Origin: Anaerolineae bacterium
Lineage (GTDB): Bacteria > Chloroflexota > Anaerolineae > Anaerolineales > Anaerolineaceae
DNA length: 64,000 nt
Reading direction: 5' to 3'
NCBI GenBank assembly: GCA_013178295.1
Contig: JABLWW010000011.1
Location: 62,001-126,000, forward strand
Part shown: positions 25,007 to 34,329 of the stretch, piece by piece
Position numbering within the stretch: position 1 is the stretch's first letter
How the letters are laid out: each line of letters begins with the position of its first letter
Notes under the pieces: generated by a model
What the model was told of the DNA's origin: nothing
What the model saw: only the letters and a program-made list of their open reading frames with translations
The model's database searches: none
Program-made: the position numbers and the translations under genes

Positions 25007-26155
25007 ATGAATGTGTATGATGTTATCGTAATTGGTGGAGGCTTTATTGGTGTATCCTCGGCGTATCATCTGGCGAGGCTGGGGTCGCGTGTGTTGCTTT
25101 TGGAAGCGTATGATATTGCCAGCGGCACTTCTGGCGCCTGCTCAGGGCGTACACAGGTTAACGAAGGGCATCTGGATGACCTCAATCTATTTCTCATCCG
25201 CGAAGGCTATAAACGACATCAGACTCTTTCTGAGGAACTGGGGATGCCCACCGACTGGCATCCTTTGGGGTATTTGTGTCTGGTTAAAGAGGGGCAGGAT
25301 CACCTTTGGACATCCTGGAGCGAGCGGGCGGTAGCCCTGAGCAAAGCGGGCATCCCCACGGAAATGCTGGATGTGAAAAGCGTGCAAGAGGCTGAGCCAA
25401 AGCTTAATACCGATGGTGTGATGGGTGCGGCATTTTCTGTGGAAGGGGTGCTCAACCCGTTCAGGCTGTGCTATGCGTATGTGGAAGCTGCCAAGCGTTT
25501 TGGTGCTGAAGTGCGCGCCTATACCCCGGTAACTGCTTTTGAAATCGAGGGGCAGCGGGTGGTTTCGGTGGTGGCAGGCAAAGAGCGTTTTTCGGCGGGG
25601 GTGGTGGCAGTGATGTGCGGCGCCTGGACGCCAACGGTAACGCGGCTGGCGGGTATTGAGGTGCCCATTCAACACACAGCAGCCGAGGCGTTTATCACCG
25701 AGCCTCTGCCTCCGCTGATTAACAACACCATTGGGCTGGCTGACTTTTACGAAACCATTCATGGCAAGGGAAAGGCAGTGAGTTTTGGCGTCAGTCCGCA
25801 TCTGGAAGGCTCACTGCTGGTGGGTGAGGCGGTTACAATGACCAGCGAACTTCATCGGCGGGTTACCTCGTGGGGGGTATCGCTTGTTGCGGCTGAGCTG
25901 GCGCATTACTTTCCCACACTGGGACATTTTTCCATTATCCGCTCTTGGGGAAGGCCAACATCCTTCACTCCGGATGAGGAACCCATAATTGGCTGGCTGC
26001 CCGGATTGGACAATCTCTATACAGCTTCTTGCATGATTGAGACGATTACCAAAGTGCCGCTGATGGGGGAGTATATAGCGCAGGATATTCGCCAGGAGCG
26101 TGTTTCCATCCCGTTCGAGCGTTTTTCACCGCTGCGCTTTGCCGCGCAGCGTTAA
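25007..26155 (+). CDS. FAD-dependent amine/D-amino-acid oxidoreductase (DadA-like), copy 2
   Basis: Exactly the same length (382 residues) as the preceding protein and clearly similar along its whole length by eye, with shared segments such as DIASGTSGACSGR, KEGQ-HLW, MCGAWTP and RSWGRPTSF. It retains the FAD motif VIGGGFIG. This is a tandem duplication that has diverged, most likely to handle related substrates or to form a heteromeric enzyme. ATG 25007 follows GAGAGAAG. No transporter or regulator adjoins to reveal the substrate. Confidence 0.9.
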   Translation: MNVYDVIVIGGGFIGVSSAYHLARLGSRVLLLEAYDIASGTSGACSGRTQVNEGHLDDLNLFLIREGYKRHQTLSEELGMPTDWHPLGYLCLVKEGQDHLWTSWSERAVALSKAGIPTEMLDVKSVQEAEPKLNTDGVMGAAFSVEGVLNPFRLCYAYVEAAKRFGAEVRAYTPVTAFEIEGQRVVSVVAGKERFSAGVVAVMCGAWTPTVTRLAGIEVPIQHTAAEAFITEPLPPLINNTIGLADFYETIHGKGKAVSFGVSPHLEGSLLVGEAVTMTSELHRRVTSWGVSLVAAELAHYFPTLGHFSIIRSWGRPTSFTPDEEPIIGWLPGLDNLYTASCMIETITKVPLMGEYIAQDIRQERVSIPFERFSPLRFAAQR

Positions 26156-26158
26156 TGG

Positions 26159-26899
26159 TTATTGCAGTTTTTTCTCCGGTTCAAAAGCGTCAAACTCGGC
26201 GAGAACTTCGGCACGCCGGTGTTCCACGTATTGCTCGAGCTTTTGCAACATCTCTCCTTCTGGCGCGGTCTGGATGCCCATCCGCCAGAAACCCTGCATG
26301 GGAAAATCTGCGAGGTAGCGGATCTGCCCAATCAAATGGTACTCCTGTGGTGTCGCTTGCATGTCTGGCAGGCTGAAATCCATTTGGACACAGTCTCCTT
26401 CAGCAAATGCCTCGGGGTCGAGTGTGGGAAATTTAAGCCCTGCTCCGCCAATTGAAATATCCTGTATTTCTCCCCGCCATTCCTTGCCCTCTCTGGAGAG
26501 GTTCAACACCTGTGTGAAGGTGCGGTCTCTGGGGACAGCCCGAACGCTGGCGCGCTTGCCAAAATTGGGTGAGGCGAATTCAAAGTCGTGTAACAGGACG
26601 CGGCGGCGGGCGATCTGGAGATCAAGGGCATGTGCCAGAATCGGCTGCGGCAGACTATCTGCCATGATGAATACGTTACGTAGATAATGGATGCAGATAA
26701 GCTGGTGGGGGTGGGTGACGAGGGTCGCAATTTTGGAGACTTTTTCGACAAACTGCGCCGGGTGTGAAAAAGGGATACCCTTGTATGTGTTTAACAGGGT
26801 AACCTCTGTCTTGCTTTCTGCCAGCTGGCGTATAGTTTCTAGAGCAGTTTCCACCGCTTGCCTCCCGCACTTTTTTAACCGAAGTGTTTCTTCATTCAA
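26159..26899 (-). CDS. PilZ-domain protein (probable c-di-GMP receptor)
   Basis: A 246-residue protein whose C-terminal half is a PilZ barrel: an RxxxR motif (R116, R120 in RASVR) and a DxSxxG motif (D147, S149, G152 in DISIGGAG), both needed for cyclic-di-GMP binding. The N-terminal 105 residues resemble the YcgR-type flanking domain but are not diagnostic. TTG 26899 is the start given by the open frame, with AGG a few bases upstream; it overlaps the sortase-fusion stop by eight bases, so the two are probably coupled. This suggests that surface display and c-di-GMP signalling are linked. Confidence 0.82.
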   Translation of the reverse strand: MNEETLRLKKCGRQAVETALETIRQLAESKTEVTLLNTYKGIPFSHPAQFVEKVSKIATLVTHPHQLICIHYLRNVFIMADSLPQPILAHALDLQIARRRVLLHDFEFASPNFGKRASVRAVPRDRTFTQVLNLSREGKEWRGEIQDISIGGAGLKFPTLDPEAFAEGDCVQMDFSLPDMQATPQEYHLIGQIRYLADFPMQGFWRMGIQTAPEGEMLQKLEQYVEHRRAEVLAEFDAFEPEKKLQ

Positions 26900-29024
26900 T
26901 CTTAACCTGAACAGCCCGTACCAGCAGCCGTGAGGAATAGCTCTGGGTAAGGATGCTATAGTCTTTACATGTGATCAGGGTTAGCCAGGGCTGATCCTCG
27001 TGGGTAATTGCCTGGATGGCGGAAGGAGAAACCACCTGCAACGTGCGCACTTCGTAGATGTACCGTTGCCCCCAGGCGCTGATGATCACCTGATCGCCCC
27101 ACGAGAGGGTACCCAGGCTGGCAAAGGGGCCAGGTTGCCCGTTGGAGAGATAGGCATGGGCAGTGATCGCGCTGTTGCCAGTCCAGCTTGGGAAGGCTGT
27201 GCCCTCCAGGTATCCGGCGGCGTTGCCCAGCCAGGTTAGATCCCAGCCGCCATTGCTTTGCGGCACGCCCACGATGGGGATATTGACATTCAGTCGGGGA
27301 ATTTGCAGAAACATCCCATCGCTGCTATGGTAAGCCTTGTCGGCTGGCTGTGCATCCAAATGTGTTATCACACCTGGCGCAAAACCGGTGACGGGAAGGA
27401 AGGCTGGCATACCCTGATACAGGTATGGGGTTGCACCCAATCTGGTGATTGAAAATTGCAGTCCAGCTGTGCCCGCCTTTGCATTGACAACGCGCGGCTG
27501 GCTGTCGCTGCTGCTTGCTACGATAGCCGTTCCCCCATTCTCATCAGTGACCGCGCTTGGATCGCTCAGGGTAACATACGCATAGTCTGGTGTATCGAAG
27601 AAAACAGTCCAGCCGGATAGGGGGTTGCCAAAGGCATTGAGCACGCGTACTTCCAGCCTGCTGCCGGTAACACCGTTGCGGGTGGTCTGCGATTTGGGGA
27701 CAGAGCCGGTGAGCAGGGGATAAGCGTTGTACTCGAATGCACCGATGTCGCAGACATTTACTGAAGCCAGACCACGTTGATCTCGATGAGGGCATGTGGC
27801 GGGGTTGCCGTTATCAATTGCTGGGCTTCCGTCCAGCAGAGCCATCGTATTCGTTGGCCCGCCGTTGTCCTCAAGCACTCCTAACAAAGGGTCTTTGCCA
27901 AATAGAGATCCTACACCACCGGCTTTGGAAAAGCCACAGGAGTCGCCGCTGTCCAGGTTGTTGCCGCCGTTTTCGATGATAGCCTTTCCGCCGCCCTCTT
28001 CCTTCTGGACGCAGTTTTCTCCCCAGTAACTATGCGCCAGGATTGTGTTTTTGAGAACGACCTTAGCGGTTGTCAGTGTGTTGCCCATCCCATCCACTTT
28101 GTTGGAAATGGCGATGCTGTTGTTGGAGAATGTGGCGTTGAGAATTTCGGTGGTGATGCGGTCGCCAAGAAAAGCCCAGTTGAAGAGCGCTCCGCCGTCA
28201 TTTGCCCGGTTGTTATAAAAGGTGCTGGCTGTGATGGAGAGGGGCGTGTTGTTGTAAATTGCGCCGCCATTTTGCCGGGCGTTGTTGTTTGCAAATGTGC
28301 TGCGGCTGATTTCTGCCCGCTCGCCGATCAGGTAAATGCCACCACCGTCTTTCCAGGCAACGTTGTCCACAAAGGTGCTGTTTTCAATGGTGAGGGTGTT
28401 GTAGAAAGTGGCGTAGAAGTACAGGCCGGCGCCGTTGCGGGCGCTGTTATCAGCGATGCGCACGTTGCGCAGGTATAGCGAGGCGTATGAACGGATACCA
28501 CCGCCATCCGTATCGCCCTCAGCGTAGCCATCTTGAATGGCGAGATTATTCAGTGAAAGGGTGAATGGCGAGTAAAAATCGGGGGTGTGGAACACGCGGT
28601 CTGCACCGCGTGTGGTGATGATGGTGTGATCCGGACCTTCACCGTTGACGGTCAGGTGACCGCCAGAACTGAGAATATCCAGATCGCCGCTTCGGTTGCT
28701 ATCATCTCCTGGGTCGCCGCGCAGTTCATATACGCCAGCGGGAAGGTTAATAACATCGCCACCGGGAGAAGCATTGGCGCGGTTGATCGCCCCGCGCAAT
28801 GAGCAATCATCCGGGGCGGAGGTGCAGGCGCTCAATCCACCATCGTCAACCAGGGTATCTACGTAAAAGCCTGTGAGCGGTAGCAACCCTTCTCTGGGCT
28901 TGTTTGGCTCGCCTGCGGCAATGACATTGCTGGACTGATCACATGGAGCCAGCCACAGCGTTGTTGCCAGCAGTATGGGCAAGAAGTATCTCAGGAGGGA
29001 ATGGTTGTGATTGGATTTTTGCAT
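26892..29024 (-). CDS. Beta-helix surface protein fused to a C-terminal sortase domain
   Basis: A 710-residue exported protein. After a signal sequence (about 1-37) comes LPLTG at 48-52, then a CSLRGAI-type right-handed beta-helix with repeated Asn/Gly-rich turns (about 70-400) ending in IGAFEYN, then an Ig-like domain (about 420-525), a second LPVTG at 543-547, and a sortase catalytic domain (about 570-710). The sortase triad is visible as H623 (ITAHAYL), C686 (TLITC) and R699. Sortases cleave LPxTG-type signals and join proteins to the envelope; here enzyme, likely signals and an adhesin-like body share one chain. Spontaneous or self-directed anchoring is an inference. Confidence 0.88.
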   Translation of the reverse strand: MQKSNHNHSLLRYFLPILLATTLWLAPCDQSSNVIAAGEPNKPREGLLPLTGFYVDTLVDDGGLSACTSAPDDCSLRGAINRANASPGGDVINLPAGVYELRGDPGDDSNRSGDLDILSSGGHLTVNGEGPDHTIITTRGADRVFHTPDFYSPFTLSLNNLAIQDGYAEGDTDGGGIRSYASLYLRNVRIADNSARNGAGLYFYATFYNTLTIENSTFVDNVAWKDGGGIYLIGERAEISRSTFANNNARQNGGAIYNNTPLSITASTFYNNRANDGGALFNWAFLGDRITTEILNATFSNNSIAISNKVDGMGNTLTTAKVVLKNTILAHSYWGENCVQKEEGGGKAIIENGGNNLDSGDSCGFSKAGGVGSLFGKDPLLGVLEDNGGPTNTMALLDGSPAIDNGNPATCPHRDQRGLASVNVCDIGAFEYNAYPLLTGSVPKSQTTRNGVTGSRLEVRVLNAFGNPLSGWTVFFDTPDYAYVTLSDPSAVTDENGGTAIVASSSDSQPRVVNAKAGTAGLQFSITRLGATPYLYQGMPAFLPVTGFAPGVITHLDAQPADKAYHSSDGMFLQIPRLNVNIPIVGVPQSNGGWDLTWLGNAAGYLEGTAFPSWTGNSAITAHAYLSNGQPGPFASLGTLSWGDQVIISAWGQRYIYEVRTLQVVSPSAIQAITHEDQPWLTLITCKDYSILTQSYSSRLLVRAVQVKIE

Positions 29025-29094
29025 TGAGCGACCGGCAAAAGAGATCTCGGGTTAGTTTATAGCAGTATCAGCTTTGAGGTGTAGGAATGTCTTT

Positions 29095-30288
29095 TTATTG
29101 CTCGAAGGTTACTGTGGCAGTCATGTTCCAACGCAGGCGTTCGTCCTGCTGGTCAAGGGCGATGGTTACCTTGTAGGTGATGTCGCCCTGAACATTTTTG
29201 CCCAGCGCCTGAATTTTCTTGACGCTGCCGCTTATCTCTAAGTCCGGGATGGCATCGAAGGTTACTGTTACTGGTAAGCCGACTGCTACCTTGACGATGT
29301 TAAGCTCGGTAAGATCGCTGGTCTCCACTTCAAATTCAGAGAAATCTGCCAGAATAACGCGGGAGGTGCCCGGCGCAGCTTGTTCACCTACTTTGAGGTT
29401 ATTTTCAACAATCACGCCGTCGAAAGGCGCAATCAGTTTGATGTCCTCCAAAGCTGCTTTAGCGGCAGCCAGCGCATTTTCGGCATTCTTGAGGCGTGCC
29501 TCTGCCAGCGCAAGGGCGTCGGGATCGGGCCCATTCTTGATCTTCTCCAAATCACGTTTAGCCGCCTCGACCTCTTTCAGCGCCACATCATAGTTGCCCT
29601 GTGCTACGTTCTTCTCGAACTCATCTGGCAGGTCTTTCAGATAGTTGAGGTTTGCCAGGGCTTTATCGAGACGTTTGCGGGCGTCGGAGAGTACCGTCAG
29701 CGCGTAGGCGCGGTTGACATCGTCCTCCGCAAGGTTGCTGAATCCGTTGTATACCTCTTCTGCTTTTTTGACAGCGTCCTGAGCAAGAATGTACTCTGCC
29801 TCAGCGGTTTGGATAGACCAGTCAGAAGCGCGGCGGTAACTTTTCCACTCCAGCCGCTTACGGGCATCATCCAGGGCTTTTTCTGCCTGTGCCAGACGCA
29901 GTTCTGCCGCCGCCAGAGCGCTGGGATGGTTTTCGTAAAGGTCGTCGAGTGCCTGCTGAGCTGCGATGCGCTCGGCTTCCGCCTGGGCGACGGCAGCCTC
30001 CAGCCGCTCTTGGCCTTTGAGGCGGGCAATGATCTCACCCTGTTTAACTTCCTCGCCTTCGTGTGCCAGGATTTCAGCGACAATGCCAGGGGCAACGAAG
30101 CTGAGGGTGGCGTATTGTACTGGGACAACTGATCCTTCGGCGACTGGACCGCTGGCTGGCTGTACTGCTGCCAGGGTTGGTGTTGGCGTCGGCGCAGCTT
30201 GCCCTTGACAGCTGACCAGAGTAAAGACCAGGCTCAAGGATGCAACCCATAACATGGTCTTCTTTAAGATGCGTGTGTATGTATCCAT
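29095..30288 (-). CDS. HlyD/MacA-type efflux adaptor lipoprotein
   Basis: A 397-residue lipoprotein (lipobox LVSC, C27) followed by a Pro/Thr spacer. It shows the adaptor layout: first half of a biotinyl-lipoyl domain (VAEILAHEGEEVKQGEIIARL), a long Ala/Glu/Lys-rich coiled-coil hairpin (about 105-265), the second lipoyl half (IAPFDGVIVENNLKVGEQA) and a beta-barrel end. Such proteins link a MacB/FtsX-type permease to the envelope. It is the last gene of the export cluster on this strand. ATG 30288 is preferred over the longer frame to 30372. Confidence 0.9.
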   Translation of the reverse strand: MDTYTRILKKTMLWVASLSLVFTLVSCQGQAAPTPTPTLAAVQPASGPVAEGSVVPVQYATLSFVAPGIVAEILAHEGEEVKQGEIIARLKGQERLEAAVAQAEAERIAAQQALDDLYENHPSALAAAELRLAQAEKALDDARKRLEWKSYRRASDWSIQTAEAEYILAQDAVKKAEEVYNGFSNLAEDDVNRAYALTVLSDARKRLDKALANLNYLKDLPDEFEKNVAQGNYDVALKEVEAAKRDLEKIKNGPDPDALALAEARLKNAENALAAAKAALEDIKLIAPFDGVIVENNLKVGEQAAPGTSRVILADFSEFEVETSDLTELNIVKVAVGLPVTVTFDAIPDLEISGSVKKIQALGKNVQGDITYKVTIALDQQDERLRWNMTATVTFEQ

Positions 30289-30462
30289 GTGTTGTTCTTT
30301 CCTCGCTTCTAAAGAGCTTTTGAAAAGCTCGTACAGTCTGTATACGCAAAAAGTGCTATTTGGATTATACATTATCTTTTATTTTGCTAACCTTCTGTCG
30401 GGCTAATTTTACGCCCGATTTTGAGGGTGTGGTTAACAAGCGGTTAACTTCGCCAGCAGGAG

Positions 30463-31185
30463 TTACCAGATTCCTGGGAACAGGCGGTAGTGGGTCTTGC
30501 GGGTGTATTCGGCATAGCCAGCCAGTTCTTGGATCAGCGTGCGGTCTTCGAGAGAGGTGCGCACAACAGTAAAGATGATAGTAATAAGCGAGGGGATGAA
30601 TGCCCAAAGTGAACCTAACAGGATTGGAAGTGCTAGATTGCTAACAATACCCCCGGCGTAACCCGGGTGGCGCACCAGGCGATAGGGGCCACTGCTGATC
30701 ACCCGATGCCCGCGCTCATGTTGGATGCGCACATACGCTGAAAAGTAGGAATTCTCTGCCATTGCCCAGATCGAAAACATGAGCGACAGCGCCAGAATGA
30801 CCCCAGCCAACCACTGCCAGCCTACGGCGGGCGGCGTACTCCAGCCAAAACGTCTATCCAATCCGGCGACCAGCAAACCAATCGATGGGAATACAAACAC
30901 CATAAAAAACACCAGTGGCTTGTCCCAGGATTTGACATTCTCTTTGTCTGCTGCTGCGGCACGCTCAACGAGCAGTTCCGGGTGGATAAAAAGCACCACA
31001 ATTCGGCTGGTGATGACGCTCAGCGTGTAAAGGATAAAAAATACCCATGCCTGCAGCCAGTTCCAATCCCAGGAGACCAATAGAGGAATCAGGGGAATAA
31101 GGGCTGAAAAAAGGATCATTCCGATTGCTGACTTTGGGTTGATTTTGATCTTCTCATCTTTATTAATTGGGGATTGCGTGCTCAT
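30463..31185 (-). CDS. Isoprenylcysteine carboxyl methyltransferase (ICMT)-like membrane protein
   Basis: A 240-residue protein with about five membrane helices. The C-terminal half carries the ICMT/PEMT signature: GPYRLVRHPGYAGG, then SLEDRTLIQELAGYAEYTRKT, which binds S-adenosylmethionine and forms the active site. It is predicted to methylate a lipid-like or terminal carboxyl group at the membrane. ATG 31185 has GGAG eight bases upstream. It sits between the permease and adaptor of an export cluster, so the exported molecule may be methylated, though bacterial ICMT-like proteins vary widely in substrate. Confidence 0.85.
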   Translation of the reverse strand: MSTQSPINKDEKIKINPKSAIGMILFSALIPLIPLLVSWDWNWLQAWVFFILYTLSVITSRIVVLFIHPELLVERAAAADKENVKSWDKPLVFFMVFVFPSIGLLVAGLDRRFGWSTPPAVGWQWLAGVILALSLMFSIWAMAENSYFSAYVRIQHERGHRVISSGPYRLVRHPGYAGGIVSNLALPILLGSLWAFIPSLITIIFTVVRTSLEDRTLIQELAGYAEYTRKTHYRLFPGIW

Positions 31186-31216
31186 CAAAGGGTCTCCTTA
31201 AATTGACATAGGCAAA

Positions 31217-33616
31217 TTATTCATACGCCAGTACTTCGCGCACGGTCAGACGGGAAGCGCCGCGCGCCGGTAGATAGCTTGCCAGGGCGCTGAGAGTGAT
31301 GATCAATAGTAACCATACCCACAGACCTGCCATTGAGTAAGTGAAGGTCAATGGCTGTCCGATGAGGGCTGTTCCAGTGGCGCTGCTCAATGCTTTGCTG
31401 ATGGGGGCAGCCAGCAGGGCAGAAAATATCCAGCTTAACCCTCCGATGCTGATGCCTTCGAGGATAAAGACCCAGGCAACCCCTATGTTGGCAGCCCCAA
31501 TTGCGCGCAGGATGCCAATCTCACGGGTGCGTTCGAGGACATTAATGCTCATGGTTCCCATCAACCCCAGCCCGCCGACAAGCGCCAGCAGAACTGCCAT
31601 AAAGAGGAGCAAACTGGTGATGATGCCAAACATTGCCTCAGCTTCCGAACGTTCTTCCTGCATGGTTGTTGCGGCGTTGATACTGATGCCAACCTGCTCA
31701 AAATGTTTCTCAAGAGCTTTACCGACGGCGTCAATATACTGCGGATGTCGGTTAGACGTTTTAACCAGCACTGTCTCGGCATATCCCACGTTGTTGGTGA
31801 TTCTCAGGGCATAGTCGTTCGATGTATAAGCCATTGGCAATGAAAAGCCCATGCTGATCCCCACCACTTGAAAGTGGTGCTTTTTCCCATTCACCTTGAG
31901 CACAATCTTATCACCGATTTTTATGTCCGGTTCCTCTTTAATCAACGTGGACGAAACCACCACCGCGTTCTCGTCCTCTGGGAGCAGCCAGCGTCCCTGG
32001 AAGATGGTGGGGGAAGCAGCCAGACCTTTGCCGATATGTGGTGCAAAAAGATAAATTGGGACGCTTTCGCTGTCATCTGGGCGGATGCGGCGTGCCGGGA
32101 ACATAGACCAGCTGTCCACTTCTTCAACACCGGGAACGCGCCAAGCTTCTTGGGTCACTCTTTCCGTGCGGTAGGGGCGGGTGAGGTTAATCATGACGTC
32201 AAATCCCCACATTGCCATCAAATCGTCCACAGTGCGCATGAGTGAGGCGCGGATGGTGAACACACTGATAAAAATGGCGCCAGCCAGGGTAAGGGTAAAA
32301 AGGGTTAACAGCAAACGCCCTTTGGATCGAAATGTGTTGCGTATCGAGAGAAGTAAAGACCGTCTGACTGTGTAGCGCGCAAACCAGAGGTTTGAACCGC
32401 TGAGCAGGTGTTCAATAATATCTCTTTTGGGTTGCACGGTTGCGCCATAGCTGCTCATTGCTTCGGCAGCCGAGATGCGCAGGTTTGCCAAAAAGGGGTA
32501 AATGGAAGCCAGAAGAGGGACAAGAAGTCCGACGGCGATTTGTATCAGGTAGGAGGACACCGGGATATACATCTGGTTGAGGTCGAAGTTGAACAGAGAA
32601 GCCATCAGGGCGCTGAGGGTGCGTGCACCTGTAATGCTTAACGGGATGGCAAGCATGAGTGCCACAAGCCCATAGAACAATACCAGCGTCAGATACAGGC
32701 GCATGATTTGTACGGTGGTTGCACCCACAGCCTTCATCACGCCAATTTGCCGCTTTTGCTGCGTGAGTAGTGCGGAGATGGTATTGATAATCAGAAACGC
32801 ACTGAGAAACAGAGCCAGCATTCCCAAAACGCCCATCAGCATCAAGATTGCCTGCAAGACGTCATCCAGGGGTAATTGACCGGGTTCGGCGGTCATACTG
32901 ATGGGGATAACATAACCGGCGCGCTCGGCTTTGTCTTTAATTTCGTTAATCAACTCCTGTACAGCCTTTTTGTCTTCTTTTTTGACTGCCACTACCTGGA
33001 GTTCGTTATAGCCATATTCTTCTCCAAACCACTTGAGCGTTTCTGTACTAATATATCCGTAGGGGGTGCCATCAATTTGTGCCGGGAGCTGTGCCATATC
33101 GTGGGTGGTTCCGGCAATGCGCATCGTGCGTAGCTTTTCGTTGGGCAATTTGATGGTAATGGTGTCGCCAATGCGGGCGTGGATGACATTTAGTGCAACC
33201 CGTTCGATTAGAATCTCTTTGTTGGGAGGGGGGAAAGCACCCTCCTGTGGAAAAATTTTGTTTACGCGCATGTTCTGGTAATCATCCACAGCGTAAATGG
33301 TGATGTTTGTCCAGTCACCGTCATTCACCTTGATGCGGGCACTGATCATTCGCCGCGCGTCCACCTCTTCCACACCCGGCATCGAGCGCACGGATTGGAT
33401 GAAATCGCTGTCGAAAGGCTGAACAGTGCGAATGACTCCGCTGGAAGGGTTGATCTGTGCAAATGCCTTCGCCATTTCGACCGAAAGAATGTAGCGGGCG
33501 CTGGCGATGGTGCCAACGGCGAAAAGCCCAACCATGATGGAAAGAATGATCAAGACAGTACGTGTCTTGTTGCTCAGCAGGTCGTTGATCACTTTGTGCC
33601 ACTGGGCTGCCATCAT
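31217..33616 (-). CDS. ABC transporter permease, FtsX/MacB family, duplicated form
   Basis: A 799-residue permease with the duplicated FtsX layout: an N-terminal membrane helix, an extracytoplasmic MacB-PCD domain (about 45-250), three helices around 265-375, then a second helix and a second extracytoplasmic domain (about 435-660) with three more helices up to the C-terminus. The ending, PARGASRLTVREVLAYE, is the conserved tail of this family. These proteins act by mechanotransmission to move lipids, toxins or lipoproteins. The start overlaps the ATPase stop (ATGATG), so it pairs with the adjacent ATPases. Confidence 0.9.
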   Translation of the reverse strand: MMAAQWHKVINDLLSNKTRTVLIILSIMVGLFAVGTIASARYILSVEMAKAFAQINPSSGVIRTVQPFDSDFIQSVRSMPGVEEVDARRMISARIKVNDGDWTNITIYAVDDYQNMRVNKIFPQEGAFPPPNKEILIERVALNVIHARIGDTITIKLPNEKLRTMRIAGTTHDMAQLPAQIDGTPYGYISTETLKWFGEEYGYNELQVVAVKKEDKKAVQELINEIKDKAERAGYVIPISMTAEPGQLPLDDVLQAILMLMGVLGMLALFLSAFLIINTISALLTQQKRQIGVMKAVGATTVQIMRLYLTLVLFYGLVALMLAIPLSITGARTLSALMASLFNFDLNQMYIPVSSYLIQIAVGLLVPLLASIYPFLANLRISAAEAMSSYGATVQPKRDIIEHLLSGSNLWFARYTVRRSLLLSIRNTFRSKGRLLLTLFTLTLAGAIFISVFTIRASLMRTVDDLMAMWGFDVMINLTRPYRTERVTQEAWRVPGVEEVDSWSMFPARRIRPDDSESVPIYLFAPHIGKGLAASPTIFQGRWLLPEDENAVVVSSTLIKEEPDIKIGDKIVLKVNGKKHHFQVVGISMGFSLPMAYTSNDYALRITNNVGYAETVLVKTSNRHPQYIDAVGKALEKHFEQVGISINAATTMQEERSEAEAMFGIITSLLLFMAVLLALVGGLGLMGTMSINVLERTREIGILRAIGAANIGVAWVFILEGISIGGLSWIFSALLAAPISKALSSATGTALIGQPLTFTYSMAGLWVWLLLIITLSALASYLPARGASRLTVREVLAYE

Positions 33617-34329
33617 TTGCCATCCTCCGCTTCCCTGATCATCTCGCCGTCTGCCAGGACGATGTGCCGTGAGGCTATTCTGGCAGTGTCCTCATCGTGT
33701 GTGACCACGATCACCGTTTTGCCGTTGGCTGCAAGGTGTTCAAAGACTTGCAGCACGCTGTCAGCGGTGACAGAGTCGAGGCTGCCGGTGGGCTCATCAG
33801 CCGCCAGTATCGGGGGATCGTTTGCCATGGCGCGCGCAATTGCCACACGCTGCTGCTGACCGCCGGAGATGGCTGAGGGTGGTTTATGGGCGTGTTCGGC
33901 AATTCCCATTTGCTCCAGGAGAAACATTGCCCGCTCGCGGCGTTCCTTGAGCGTACCCTGACGCGCAAAATCCATTGGAAGCATCACGTTTTGTACAAGC
34001 GTCAGAGTGGGCAGCAACTCAAAGCTCTGGAATACGACCCCGATATGTCTTCCTCTCCAGCGGGCGGCTTGTTCGGGGTTTAACTGATGCACTGGCACAT
34101 CTTCGACCCATATCTCACCGGATGTGAGCCGATCGAGACCGGTGATCATGTTGATCAGCGTGGTCTTTCCGGCGCCGGATTTTCCAGTGATAACGATGAA
34201 TTCGCCTGAATGGAGTTCCAGGTTAATCCCTTTGAGCGCGGTAACTTCTCCAGCGATGCCATTGTATTTTTTGACCACCTGCCGCAGGCGAATGAGAGGA
34301 CTCTGTAGCTGGAGATGATTTGTCTTCAT
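33613..34329 (-). CDS. ABC transporter ATP-binding protein, LolD/MacB type (second ATPase)
   Basis: A 238-residue ATPase with [34 protein letters not shown] and VTHDEDTA; the QLNPEQAARWRGRHIGVVFQ segment is typical of the LolD/MacB class. It overlaps the permease start by four bases and the first ATPase by four bases. Having two ATPase genes with one duplicated permease suggests a heterodimeric motor. Confidence 0.9.
   Translation of the reverse strand: MKTNHLQLQSPLIRLRQVVKKYNGIAGEVTALKGINLELHSGEFIVITGKSGAGKTTLINMITGLDRLTSGEIWVEDVPVHQLNPEQAARWRGRHIGVVFQSFELLPTLTLVQNVMLPMDFARQGTLKERRERAMFLLEQMGIAEHAHKPPSAISGGQQQRVAIARAMANDPPILAADEPTGSLDSVTADSVLQVFEHLAANGKTVIVVTHDEDTARIASRHIVLADGEMIREAEDGK

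Noticed and set aside
32408-32641. Plus-strand short frames within the FtsX-type permease.
   Set aside because: Shadows of the minus-strand gene with no ribosome site or homology signal.
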